A stretch of DNA of 64,000 bases from UMGS1002 sp964570825 (lineage in GTDB: Bacteria > Bacillota > Clostridia > Oscillospirales > CAG-272): the NCBI GenBank assembly GCA_964570825.1, contig CAZMZJ010000008.1, positions 34,799-98,798 of the forward strand, given 5' to 3'. Positions 52,564 through 60,819 of this stretch are shown here, piece by piece. Position numbers and translations under genes: made by a program. The notes under the pieces are model-generated. The model did no database searches. It was not told the origin of the DNA and worked only from the letters and a program-made list of their open reading frames with translations. Each line of letters opens with the position of its first letter. Positions within the stretch are counted from its first letter, which is position 1.

Positions 52564-53433
52564 TCATGCGTTCAGCTCGCCGGGAACTATGGCTCCGCAG
52601 CCGTCCGGCAGATTGGGGATTAACATCGGGGCGAAAAGCGCCGATACATCGGTTTCGCCTTTCTCGCCCGCCAGCGTTATGCTGTCCGGTATGATGCCGA
52701 GCATAAGACTGCTACCGGATACGGTGACGCTCGGTATAATCCTTATGCGCGTCGAGTACTTTGCGGGAATGTCAGATATCGCGTCCACCCTGCCCGACAG
52801 CACCGCCCGGCTCACCGGCTCCGGCAGAATGGGAAGCGTCGCTTTTATATCGGTGATTATGACGGGCTTCCCGCTTGCGGGATCGCGGATTATATTGCCG
52901 GTGTCGGTAAGCCCGGTCAGAGTGACGCTTTTCTGGTCAAAGACTATCTTTAATGTCAGTAGCTTTCGGGAGGCCATCCGTTTCAGTATGCCTCCGCTCT
53001 TTATGGCGGCAAAACCGCTTATCAGCGCAAGCAGAAAGAAAAGCCAGGACGATATGCTGTCTCCGCCGCTCTGAAGCGGCAGGTCGAAGCGGTTGAGAAG
53101 GTTGAAAAGCGCAGTCATGATGCCGCCGAGAGCCGTCGACACAAGACAATATACGGCGGTCTCCTTCAGAAACTGCATTTTCTTCCTCCCGCGGCGATGA
53201 AAGGTCAGTGCGCACATGAGAACGCAGACGGCGGCGTCGGCAAGCAGCGACAGTATTATCCCTATCTCGAAAAATAGAGCTACTACAGAATAAACCCCTC
53301 CGATAATCGCCGCAAACGTGATTCTTGCCGGAAGTATCCTGCGGCGAAGAAAGCGCGCGGTAAGATAAAGGCATAAAAAATCCATGCTGAAATTTATCAG
53401 AAACAGCAGGTCCGCATATACTTCCTGACGCAT
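52564..53433 (-). CDS. spoIIGA: Sigma-E processing peptidase SpoIIGA
   Basis: A 289-residue aspartic protease. Its N-terminal half has five hydrophobic helices (VYADLLFLINFSMDFLCLYL onward), and the C-terminal domain carries the catalytic motif LTGLTDTGNIIRDP near 174-187. It cleaves the pro-sequence of sigma-E at the forespore septum when triggered by the forespore protein SpoIIR (known for Bacillus). The ATG lies next to GGGGTGGGA. It is the first gene of the spoIIGA-sigE operon; a TATAAT at 53484-53489 and a near-match to a Spo0A box (TGTCGCA, 53511-53517) lie upstream. Confidence 0.95.
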   Translation of the reverse strand: MRQEVYADLLFLINFSMDFLCLYLTARFLRRRILPARITFAAIIGGVYSVVALFFEIGIILSLLADAAVCVLMCALTFHRRGRKKMQFLKETAVYCLVSTALGGIMTALFNLLNRFDLPLQSGGDSISSWLFFLLALISGFAAIKSGGILKRMASRKLLTLKIVFDQKSVTLTGLTDTGNIIRDPASGKPVIITDIKATLPILPEPVSRAVLSGRVDAISDIPAKYSTRIRIIPSVTVSGSSLMLGIIPDSITLAGEKGETDVSALFAPMLIPNLPDGCGAIVPGELNA

Positions 53434-53736
53434 ATCCCACCCCGCCGCATATAATTATTGTTGCGCGTAATACAACTGCTATAATTATACGATTTCATGG
53501 TGTTTTTTTATGTCGCACCAGAGAACGGCCGCGGGGATTATTATTGCCGCGCGGCGTCATGTTTGAGCGGGACTCGGCGCAAAACAAAAAATTAAATAAA
53601 AATATTGCACAATTTATAAATTTGCGCGAATAAAAAAGTAAAACCGCATTCTTTTGCGTATATTATGAAATAAAGTGATGATATCCGGAAATGCCGCGTC
53701 GGCGGCGTTAGCTTTCTGAAAAGAGGTGCTTTCGGT
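53434..53736. other. Divergent intergenic region, spoIIGA to dgt
   Basis: 303 bases with no gene. Leftward: TATAAT at 53484-53489 without a good -35 at 17 bases, and TGTCGCA at 53511-53517, one mismatch from the Spo0A box TGTCGAA. Rightward: A+T-rich, no consensus promoter; GAGGTG lies before the dgt-like start. Confidence 0.5.
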
Positions 53737-54747
53737 ATGGAAAACATATGCGCTCTTTTCCTCGAAAGGGAAAAGAACACTTTGTCGAAATATGCCTTTC
53801 TTACCTGCAATACGCGCGGGCGGGAACATCCGTATGTGCCGTCTGAGGTGCGAACCGAGTTCCAGCGCGACCGCGACAGGATTATCCATTCGCAATCCTT
53901 CAGGCGGCTGATGAACAAAACTCAGGTCTTCCTCGCGCCTGTCGGAGACCACTACCGCACGCGTCTTACCCATACACTTGAGGTTACTCAGGTCGCAAGA
54001 ATTATCGCGCGCGCGCTCTGCCTTAACGAAGACTTGGCCGAGGCTGCCGCGCTCGGACATGACCTCGGACACACTCCGTTCGGGCATGCCGGCGAAGCTG
54101 CCCTCCAGCAGTGCTATTCGCCTGACTTCACGCATTACAAACAGAGCCTCAGGGTGGTAGACAAGCTCGAAAGAAACGGAGAGGGGCTTAATCTGACATG
54201 GGAAGTGCGCGACGCCATTGTCAACCACACAGGCGAGTGCGCGGCTTCCACTCTTGAGGGCGCGATAATCAAGTATGCCGACCGCATCGCCTATATAAAC
54301 CACGACATCGACGACGCCTGCCGCGCGGGAATTCTCAGCGTCGAGTCTATCCCGAAGGAATTGCGGAAAACGCTCGGTGAGACGCATTCAGAAAGAATCA
54401 ACACAATGGTCATGGCGGTGATTGAGGCGAGCCGGGAGCAGCCTTCGATTTCAATGACACCTGACATACAGGAAGCAACCGACGAACTACGGAAATTCCT
54501 TTTTTCAAGCGTCTATCTGAATCCCGTGGCAAAGTCGGAGGAAAGCAAGGCAAAGGCTCTGCTTATCCAGCTGTTCGATTACTACACCGAACACCCCGAA
54601 AAAATGCCGGAGCTTTACCGGCGGAATATCGGGGAGGAGGGCGTGAAAAGATGCGCGGCGGATTTTGTGTCGGGAATGACCGACAGATACGCCATCGAAA
54701 ACTTCAAGGAGATTTTTGTCCCAGAGGTCTGGCGCGGAAAAATGTGA
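53737..54747 (+). CDS. dGTPase-like HD phosphohydrolase
   Basis: A 336-residue HD-superfamily protein of the dGTP triphosphohydrolase type. The metal site is in HDLGHTPFGHAGEAAL, with RLTHTLEVTQVARIIARAL before it and NHTGECAA and KYADRIAYINHDIDDA after it. It opens with EFQRDRDRIIHSQSFRRL, the family signature. It removes dNTPs in other bacteria. In Firmicutes it commonly precedes dnaG, as here. GAGGTG lies about 10 bases before the ATG. dnaG begins 58 bases later. Confidence 0.93.
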   Translation: MENICALFLEREKNTLSKYAFLTCNTRGREHPYVPSEVRTEFQRDRDRIIHSQSFRRLMNKTQVFLAPVGDHYRTRLTHTLEVTQVARIIARALCLNEDLAEAAALGHDLGHTPFGHAGEAALQQCYSPDFTHYKQSLRVVDKLERNGEGLNLTWEVRDAIVNHTGECAASTLEGAIIKYADRIAYINHDIDDACRAGILSVESIPKELRKTLGETHSERINTMVMAVIEASREQPSISMTPDIQEATDELRKFLFSSVYLNPVAKSEESKAKALLIQLFDYYTEHPEKMPELYRRNIGEEGVKRCAADFVSGMTDRYAIENFKEIFVPEVWRGKM

Positions 54748-54804
54748 TATGTGATATTCAGGGCGCATGTCTTTCGATATGTTCCGGAAGGAGTGGACGC
54801 ACCG

Positions 54805-56601
54805 GTGCAGATTACAAGAAACATTATTGAAGAAATAATTCAGAGAAACGATATTTCAGACGTCGTCGGTTCGTATGTCAAGCTGCAGAGAGCCGGAAGC
54901 AACAGCAAGGGCCTCTGTCCGTTCCACAGCGAGAAAACACCGTCGTTTACCGTGTTTCCGGCTACAGCCAGCTTCTACTGCTTCGGCTGCGGCGCAGGAG
55001 GGGACGTCATTACCTTTATTATGAAAGCCGAAAACCTCGATTACCCGGGCGCAGTCGAGTTCCTCGCCAACCGCGCCGGAATAAGAATTCCGGTGGTTAA
55101 CGACATTACCCGTCGCGAGGAAATGCCGAGAAAAAGAGTTTATGAGATAAATCTCGAGGCGGCTAAATTCTTCAGAAAATGCCTCAATGATCCATCAATT
55201 GGCGGCGAGGGGCTTCGTTACCTCACCGAGGTGCGCAGGCTTTCGCAGACTACAATCAAACACTTTGGCCTGGGATTCGCGCCGAACTCGTTTTCAATGC
55301 TGAGGGACTATATGCGCTCGCTCGGATACACGTACGAGGAGCTTAAGGAGTGTTACCTGCTCGGAAAAAACGAGACGACAGGGAAATATCATGACCTGTT
55401 CCGCAACCGCGTGATGTTCCCGATAATCGACACTTCGGGCAATATCATCGCCTTCGGAGGGCGTGTGATGGACGACTCGAAGCCTAAATATCTCAATTCG
55501 TCGGATACGCCGGGATTCAAAAAAAGCCGCAATCTGTTTGCGTTGAACATCGCAAAGGGATTCTGCTCCGAGTCGATGATACTCTGCGAGGGGTATATGG
55601 ACGTTATCGCGCTCCATGCCGCGGGCTTCGAGAACGCGGTGGCGACGCTCGGAACCGCCATCACGAGCGAGCAGGCGAGAATCATGGCGCGCTATACAAA
55701 GAAGGTCATAATTTCATACGACAGCGACGAGGCCGGTCAGAAAGCCGCCGACAAGGCGATGAGGCTGCTCGGAGACGTCGGACTTGAGGTGCGGGTGCTC
55801 AAGCTCCCGGACGCCAAGGACCCCGACGAATATATAAAAAAATTCGGCCGCGACCGCTTCAAAGCCGAGCTCGACGGGAGCAAAACCGGGTTTGAGCATA
55901 AATTCTATAATATTATTGCAAAATACGATACAGGAACCGCAGAGGGGAAAATTAAGGCCGCCGCTGATATCTGCAGCGTGATTTCATATGCGGGACAGAG
56001 CGTCGAGAGGGACGTATATATTTCGTTCGCCGCAGAAAAGCTCGGACTTTCGGCGGAAAGCATGAAAAACGACGTCGAGAAGCTCCGCAGAAAGCAAATG
56101 CTTGAGTACCGCCAGAAAGAAGGAAAAGAGGCGGTCAACGCCGCTAAGTTCTACGGCGATAAGATAAACCCGGACGCCGCGAAAAACGTTTCGGCCGCAG
56201 GAGCCGAGGAGGTTATACTCGGCCTCTTGCTGATTTATGACGAATACAGGAACTCGGTCGCCAGCGGCGAGACCGTGATAACCGAAGAAGACTTTTTTAC
56301 CGCATTCGGCAGAAGGGTGTTTTCGGTCGTCATGGAGCTCCAGAAAACAGACGGAGGATTCAGCCAAGCCCTGCTCGGACAGTTTTTCAATGCCGACGAG
56401 ATGGGCAGAATTCACCGCCTCATATTAAATCGCTCGGGGCTTGAAAACAACAGCATCGATATTCTGCGCGAAGCTGTCAGATTGCTGAAAGAAAAAAAGC
56501 AGATAGTTTCCGCCGAGAAAAACGGCGATAAGTTCGCGTCAATCATGCTGAAGCGGAAAAAAGCGCAGGATAAAAAGCAAAAAATTCAGGATAACAGTTA
56601 A
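54805..56601 (+). CDS. dnaG: DNA primase
   Basis: A 598-residue primase. The CHC2 zinc finger (CPFHSEKTPSF and FYCFGCGAGGD) comes first, then the RNA polymerase core and TOPRIM residues ILCEGYMDVIALHAAGF and IISYDSDEAGQKAADKA. The C-terminal helicase-binding domain is present. The start is GTG 54805 with AAGGAG about 11 bases upstream, giving the conserved ITRNIIEEIIQRNDISD; a GTG at 54751 would add 18 residues without a ribosome-binding site. It is followed 39 bases later by rpoD, the core of the macromolecular synthesis operon. Confidence 0.97.
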   Translation: MQITRNIIEEIIQRNDISDVVGSYVKLQRAGSNSKGLCPFHSEKTPSFTVFPATASFYCFGCGAGGDVITFIMKAENLDYPGAVEFLANRAGIRIPVVNDITRREEMPRKRVYEINLEAAKFFRKCLNDPSIGGEGLRYLTEVRRLSQTTIKHFGLGFAPNSFSMLRDYMRSLGYTYEELKECYLLGKNETTGKYHDLFRNRVMFPIIDTSGNIIAFGGRVMDDSKPKYLNSSDTPGFKKSRNLFALNIAKGFCSESMILCEGYMDVIALHAAGFENAVATLGTAITSEQARIMARYTKKVIISYDSDEAGQKAADKAMRLLGDVGLEVRVLKLPDAKDPDEYIKKFGRDRFKAELDGSKTGFEHKFYNIIAKYDTGTAEGKIKAAADICSVISYAGQSVERDVYISFAAEKLGLSAESMKNDVEKLRRKQMLEYRQKEGKEAVNAAKFYGDKINPDAAKNVSAAGAEEVILGLLLIYDEYRNSVASGETVITEEDFFTAFGRRVFSVVMELQKTDGGFSQALLGQFFNADEMGRIHRLILNRSGLENNSIDILREAVRLLKEKKQIVSAEKNGDKFASIMLKRKKAQDKKQKIQDNS

Positions 56602-56640
56602 ATTGAAAAAAGCAATTACATAAAAAGGAAGGAACTAATA

Positions 56641-58143
56641 ATGGAATTCAAGGACAAATATCGCGAGCCGGCAGACGAAGCTGACGACAATATCGAGAGC
56701 GGGATCGGGGAAAGAAAACACCTCGGCGATGACGTGAGACCGGTAGACGGCGAAGAGGAGTCGGAAGAAAACTCCGACGCAGATGAAGAGGCTGAGGACG
56801 GGGAAGAAGAGGAAGAGGAAGAAGAAGAAGAAGAGGAAGAAGAAGAGGATATCGAGGAACCCGACGGGGAACTGACCGAGGAGGATCTTGTCCGCGGCGA
56901 CGATCTTCTTTTTGACGAGCTTGCCGACGACGGAGGAGAGCTCTTCGACGGCTCCGGCCTTCTCTTCAACGATGATATAAGCGCGGCAAGCATATCTCCG
57001 GTCGGAGCAGAGGACGCGGCGGTTCCGGAGAGCGTTCAGAGAGATAAGAAATGCGATATAAATGAACTCATAGAAAAGGGCAAAAAGGGTACTCTCACCA
57101 TAGAGGATCTCGACAAGGCGATCGAAGATCTGAACTATGACATGGAACGCATAGACAAGCTCTATGAAACTCTTGAGGAAAACGGCATTACTCTGCCCGA
57201 CGAAATGTCGAAGCGGGAAATCAACGAAATACAGCAGGAGGTCGAATCGTTCGGCGCCGGCGAGAACATGGAGCGCATGCTCGAGCAGGAGGGCCTTGCA
57301 ATCGACGACCCTGTGCGTATGTACCTCAAGGAAATCGGCCGGGTTCCCCTGCTTACAGGCGAACGCGAAAAGGAGCTTGCCGAAATAATGGCGAGCGGTA
57401 CCGCCACGGAGGCGGAACGCGACAAGGCCAAAAATGAGCTGGTCGAAGCCAACCTGCGGCTTGTTGTCAGCATCGCAAAGCGTTATGTGGGAAAGGGAAT
57501 GTTCTTCCTTGACCTCATTCAGGAGGGCAACCTCGGGCTGATGAAGGCTGTGGACAAGTTCGATTATCAGAAGGGGTATAAGTTCTCAACCTACGCAACA
57601 TGGTGGATAAGGCAGGCGATAACCCGCGCCATCGCTGACCAGGCGCGCACGATCAGAATACCGGTGCATATGGTCGAAACCATTCACAAGGTCTCGCGCT
57701 ACTCACGCCAGATGCTTCAGGAGCTTGGCCGCGAGGCGACAGCTGATGAAATCGGCGAAAAAATGGGCATGAGCGCCGACAAGGTCCGTGAAATAATGAA
57801 GATTGCGCAGGACCCGGTGTCTCTTGAAACCCCTATCGGCGAGGAAGAGGACAGCCATCTCGGAGACTTCATTCCCGACGACGATACACCGGCGCCGGCG
57901 GAAGCAGCGTCGGCGTCAATCCTGCGCGAGGTCATCGAAAGAGAGCTTCATACACTCACTCCGCGCGAGGAGCACGTCATCAAACTACGCTTCGGACTTT
58001 ACGACGGAAGAACCAGAACGCTTGAAGAAGTGGGCAAGGAGTTTGACATAACACGCGAGCGCATACGCCAGATAGAAGCTAAGGCGCTCAGAAAGCTGCG
58101 TCATCCCAGCCGGGCAAGACACCTGCGCGGCTTCCTTGACTGA
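56641..58143 (+). CDS. rpoD: Primary sigma factor RpoD (sigma-A)
   Basis: A 500-residue primary sigma factor. Region 1.2 (DDPVRMYLKEIGRVPLLT), region 2 (FFLDLIQEGNLGLMKAVDKF and YKFSTYATWWIRQAITRA), region 3 and region 4 (TREEHVIKLRFGL-like and ITRERIRQIEAKALRKL) are all intact. The N-terminus is unusual: residues about 36-80 are almost all acidic, with a run of 15 Glu (55-69). It makes the consensus promoters seen throughout the window usable. AAGGAAGGAA lies before the ATG. Confidence 0.97.
   Translation: MEFKDKYREPADEADDNIESGIGERKHLGDDVRPVDGEEESEENSDADEEAEDGEEEEEEEEEEEEEEEDIEEPDGELTEEDLVRGDDLLFDELADDGGELFDGSGLLFNDDISAASISPVGAEDAAVPESVQRDKKCDINELIEKGKKGTLTIEDLDKAIEDLNYDMERIDKLYETLEENGITLPDEMSKREINEIQQEVESFGAGENMERMLEQEGLAIDDPVRMYLKEIGRVPLLTGEREKELAEIMASGTATEAERDKAKNELVEANLRLVVSIAKRYVGKGMFFLDLIQEGNLGLMKAVDKFDYQKGYKFSTYATWWIRQAITRAIADQARTIRIPVHMVETIHKVSRYSRQMLQELGREATADEIGEKMGMSADKVREIMKIAQDPVSLETPIGEEEDSHLGDFIPDDDTPAPAEAASASILREVIERELHTLTPREEHVIKLRFGLYDGRTRTLEEVGKEFDITRERIRQIEAKALRKLRHPSRARHLRGFLD
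56803..56847 (+). repeat. GAA/GAG codon tract in rpoD
   Basis: Fifteen consecutive glutamate codons (GAA/GAG) form a purine-only tract. The 3-base period makes it prone to in-frame length changes. Confidence 0.95.
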
Positions 58144-58196
58144 CGCACGCGGCGGCTGCGATTGTGGGATTTCAACAAATCAAAGCAAAAATTCAC

Positions 58197-58225
58197 TTGA
58201 CATTTCAATATTTTGAGTGTAAAAT
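58197..58225 (+). promoter_or_regulatory. Promoter for the extracellular binding lipoprotein
   Basis: TTGACA at 58197-58202, 17 bases, TAAAAT at 58220-58225, 52 bases before the start. Confidence 0.85.
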
Positions 58226-58277
58226 AATAAAGTATTTATGTCTGGTTGCGCCCGGATAAACTAAGGAGGAACTTTGT

Positions 58278-60062
58278 ATGAAGAAAAAGCTCATGTGCAT
58301 GGCGCTATGCGTCATAATGCTGATGAGTTCGCTGTCGCTTTTCGGTTGCTCATCGACGAATAGCACAACCGAATCCGACGTCACGAATGAAGCGTCAAGA
58401 GGAACAATAACGCTTAACATGTATGTTGTCACTGACGAGAGAACTTCACCCGAAGCCGCCGAAGCGGTTGAGGAAGCCATAAATAAAATCACAAAATCCA
58501 AATTCAAGACAAAGCTTAACATCAGTTTCTTTACGGAAGATGAATATTACGCTGCTCTCGAGCAGACTTTCGCAAATAAGAAGGCCGAGGCCGAGGAGGC
58601 AGAGGCGGCCGCAAAAGCGCTTAAAAAGTTTGTAAAGGAAAACAAAGAGCTTTACGGAGCAGAGGGCGCAAAGGAGAGCTTCTATCAGCTGCATCCCGAG
58701 TACGCGAAATACGCGGAAACAACCGCAGACCCCCTCGCCGAAACAACCGCCGAGGAAACATACTACAACCCGGATACGGGTCTGATAGAGCTTAAGTACC
58801 CCGAGGCAGACCCGAATGTGGTCGACATATTCTTCATCGGAGGTTATGACCGGCTGCTCAACTATATCAATAACGAATGGGTTTCAAGAGTCGACGACCA
58901 GCTCACAAGCGGAGCAAAAAAGCTGAAAGACTATATAGGCAGCAATTTCCTTAGCTCGGTAAAGGTAGATGGCGCAACCTACGCCATACCCAACAACCGT
59001 ACAATCGGACAGTATACTTATATGCTCGTAAACAAGGAGCTTCTTGCCAAGTATTATTATAACACTAGTGACATCACCGACCTTGTGTCCTGCAAGGATT
59101 TTCTGGCGGACATAGCTTACTTTGAGCCTAATGTCGTGCCTATTGACGGCACACCTGATATTTACGGCGTGCTTTACTGGTCCATTGATCCCGATTCCCT
59201 TAAAATTGATACGAAAAACTTTTCGGTGATAGGAACCACATACTCCGTAAACGCATCGCTCGGAACGCAGCTTCAGTTCACAAGCCTGTTCGCAACCAAA
59301 AAAGCTTACATGGATCAGCTGCTTACAAATAAGCTCTATGAAGAGCTCGGATACTTCAGAAGCAATGTCCCGGCAGACGCCACATGCGCAATTAAAATTG
59401 TCAAGGGCGGGGCAGAGCTTGAAAAAATTTACGGCGACAAGTACCACATGGTGGTTCTTGAAGCTCCAAGAGCAACGCAGGAGACAATTTTCAGCTCGAT
59501 GTTTGCCGTCGGCGGTTATACATCAAGCGTCGACAGAAGCATGGAAATAATCACCTATCTCAACACCAATGCCGAACTCCGCAATCTCCTTCTCTACGGA
59601 ATCGAGAACGTCAACTACACTCTCAATGACGCCGGCCAGGTGGTGAGAACAGAAAACAACAGCTACTGGATGGATATCAATAAGACCGGAAACGTATTTA
59701 TCACATATACCGAAGCCGGAACCGCCCCCGATATATGGGAATACGGTATGAAGCAGAACAGAGACGCCACCACAGATATGCTGCTCGGCTTCACGTTCGT
59801 CGGAACAAATGTCAATACGGATGCGATAAGAACAATAAAGACACTGTCAGACTCGACAAAAGCAAGGATTGACGCTTGCAAGACATATGCGGAACTCAGC
59901 GCTTTGATGGATTCTCTCGCAAACGAGCTGAAATCACAGAGCAATACGGATATCAAGAACTACACTAACCCGATCATGGAGAACACGGCGGACGGCAAAG
60001 CATGGCCTTACGTTGTATTCTATGACTGGATGAACTCGATGGGCTTCATCACAAGCGAATAA
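58278..60062 (+). CDS. Extracellular solute-binding lipoprotein
   Basis: A 594-residue binding protein. The signal peptide ends with a lipobox at Cys24 (SLFGC). The fold resembles family 1 (sugar/oligosaccharide) binding proteins: ITLNMYVVTDERTSPEAAEA at the N-terminus and NEWVSRVDDQLTSGAKKLKD in the middle. Residues about 98-162 are an Ala/Glu/Lys-rich helical insertion (AEAEEAEAAAKALKKFVKEN) followed by a Thr-rich link (TTADPLAETTAEET) that interrupts the first domain. No permease or ATPase genes adjoin, so its partner transporter is elsewhere. AAGGAGGAA precedes the start. A strong hairpin follows the stop. Confidence 0.85.
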   Translation: MKKKLMCMALCVIMLMSSLSLFGCSSTNSTTESDVTNEASRGTITLNMYVVTDERTSPEAAEAVEEAINKITKSKFKTKLNISFFTEDEYYAALEQTFANKKAEAEEAEAAAKALKKFVKENKELYGAEGAKESFYQLHPEYAKYAETTADPLAETTAEETYYNPDTGLIELKYPEADPNVVDIFFIGGYDRLLNYINNEWVSRVDDQLTSGAKKLKDYIGSNFLSSVKVDGATYAIPNNRTIGQYTYMLVNKELLAKYYYNTSDITDLVSCKDFLADIAYFEPNVVPIDGTPDIYGVLYWSIDPDSLKIDTKNFSVIGTTYSVNASLGTQLQFTSLFATKKAYMDQLLTNKLYEELGYFRSNVPADATCAIKIVKGGAELEKIYGDKYHMVVLEAPRATQETIFSSMFAVGGYTSSVDRSMEIITYLNTNAELRNLLLYGIENVNYTLNDAGQVVRTENNSYWMDINKTGNVFITYTEAGTAPDIWEYGMKQNRDATTDMLLGFTFVGTNVNTDAIRTIKTLSDSTKARIDACKTYAELSALMDSLANELKSQSNTDIKNYTNPIMENTADGKAWPYVVFYDWMNSMGFITSE

Positions 60063-60068
60063 ACTATG

Positions 60069-60099
60069 AAGAGCCTGAATGATTTTCATTCAGGCTCTT
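60069..60099. terminator. Hairpin after the binding lipoprotein
   Basis: AAGAGCCTGAATGA (60069-60082), loop TTT, TCATTCAGGCTCTT (60086-60099): a perfect 14-bp stem. No T tract follows, so it may protect the mRNA 3' end rather than terminate efficiently. Confidence 0.6.
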
Positions 60100-60137
60100 A
60101 AAGATAAAAGATAAAAAATGCAAAGGACAGAAGCAGG

Positions 60138-60788
60138 ATGCAGGCGGAGAATACGGTAATAATCTGGGATTTCAACGGAACAATATTCGACGACGTCAAT
60201 GCCGGATTCGCGTCGGCCAATTTGCTGCTCAAAAGCCGGGGTTTGGGCGAACTTGCCGATATCGAAACATACAGGGAGCACTTCAGATTCCCGGTAAAAG
60301 AATATTACAGGTCGCTGGGATTTGATTTCGATAAGGAATCCTTCGAAAAGCTTGCAGTCCAATGGGTCGGGTTTTATATGGAAGCAAGCAGGGATTCGAA
60401 GGCTGTCAGCGGGGTTTATGATGTTATTCGGAAATTTCGGGCGCTCGGTTACCGTCAGACGGTTATTTCGGCGAGCGAGACTGAAATGCTGATGAATCAG
60501 CTGGGGCAGCTCGGCTTTGTCAGGCTTTTTGACGATATCGCCGGAACCGGTGATATATATGCTCACAGCAAAAAAGAAATCGCGCTCAACTGGAGAAAAA
60601 AGCACCCCTATGACAGAGCTGTGTGGGTGGGCGATACAGTCCACGATTACGAGGTGGCAGAGGCTGTGGGTGCCGTCTGCATGCTGTATTCGGGCGGACA
60701 TGAAACAAAAAAACGGCTTGCCAAATGCGGGTGCCCGGTGTTCGACGACATGAGGGATTTGCCAGGGCTGATTTCGGGCATTTGTTAA
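60138..60788 (+). CDS. HAD-family phosphatase
   Basis: A 216-residue HAD hydrolase. Motif I reads IWDFNGTIFDD (the second Asp of DxD is Asn), motif II is QTVISASETE, and motif IV is WVGDTVHDYEVAEAVG. The cap region is helical, of the phosphoglycolate phosphatase type. The Asn at the general acid/base position could weaken phosphatase activity, so it may act on an unusual substrate. AAAGGA lies about 10 bases upstream. It is followed 31 bases later by an exonuclease-phosphatase-fold lipoprotein, but no functional link is evident. Confidence 0.88.
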   Translation: MQAENTVIIWDFNGTIFDDVNAGFASANLLLKSRGLGELADIETYREHFRFPVKEYYRSLGFDFDKESFEKLAVQWVGFYMEASRDSKAVSGVYDVIRKFRALGYRQTVISASETEMLMNQLGQLGFVRLFDDIAGTGDIYAHSKKEIALNWRKKHPYDRAVWVGDTVHDYEVAEAVGAVCMLYSGGHETKKRLAKCGCPVFDDMRDLPGLISGIC

Positions 60789-60819
60789 GCAGCTGTTTTC
60801 GGAAGGAAGAATAAATTTT

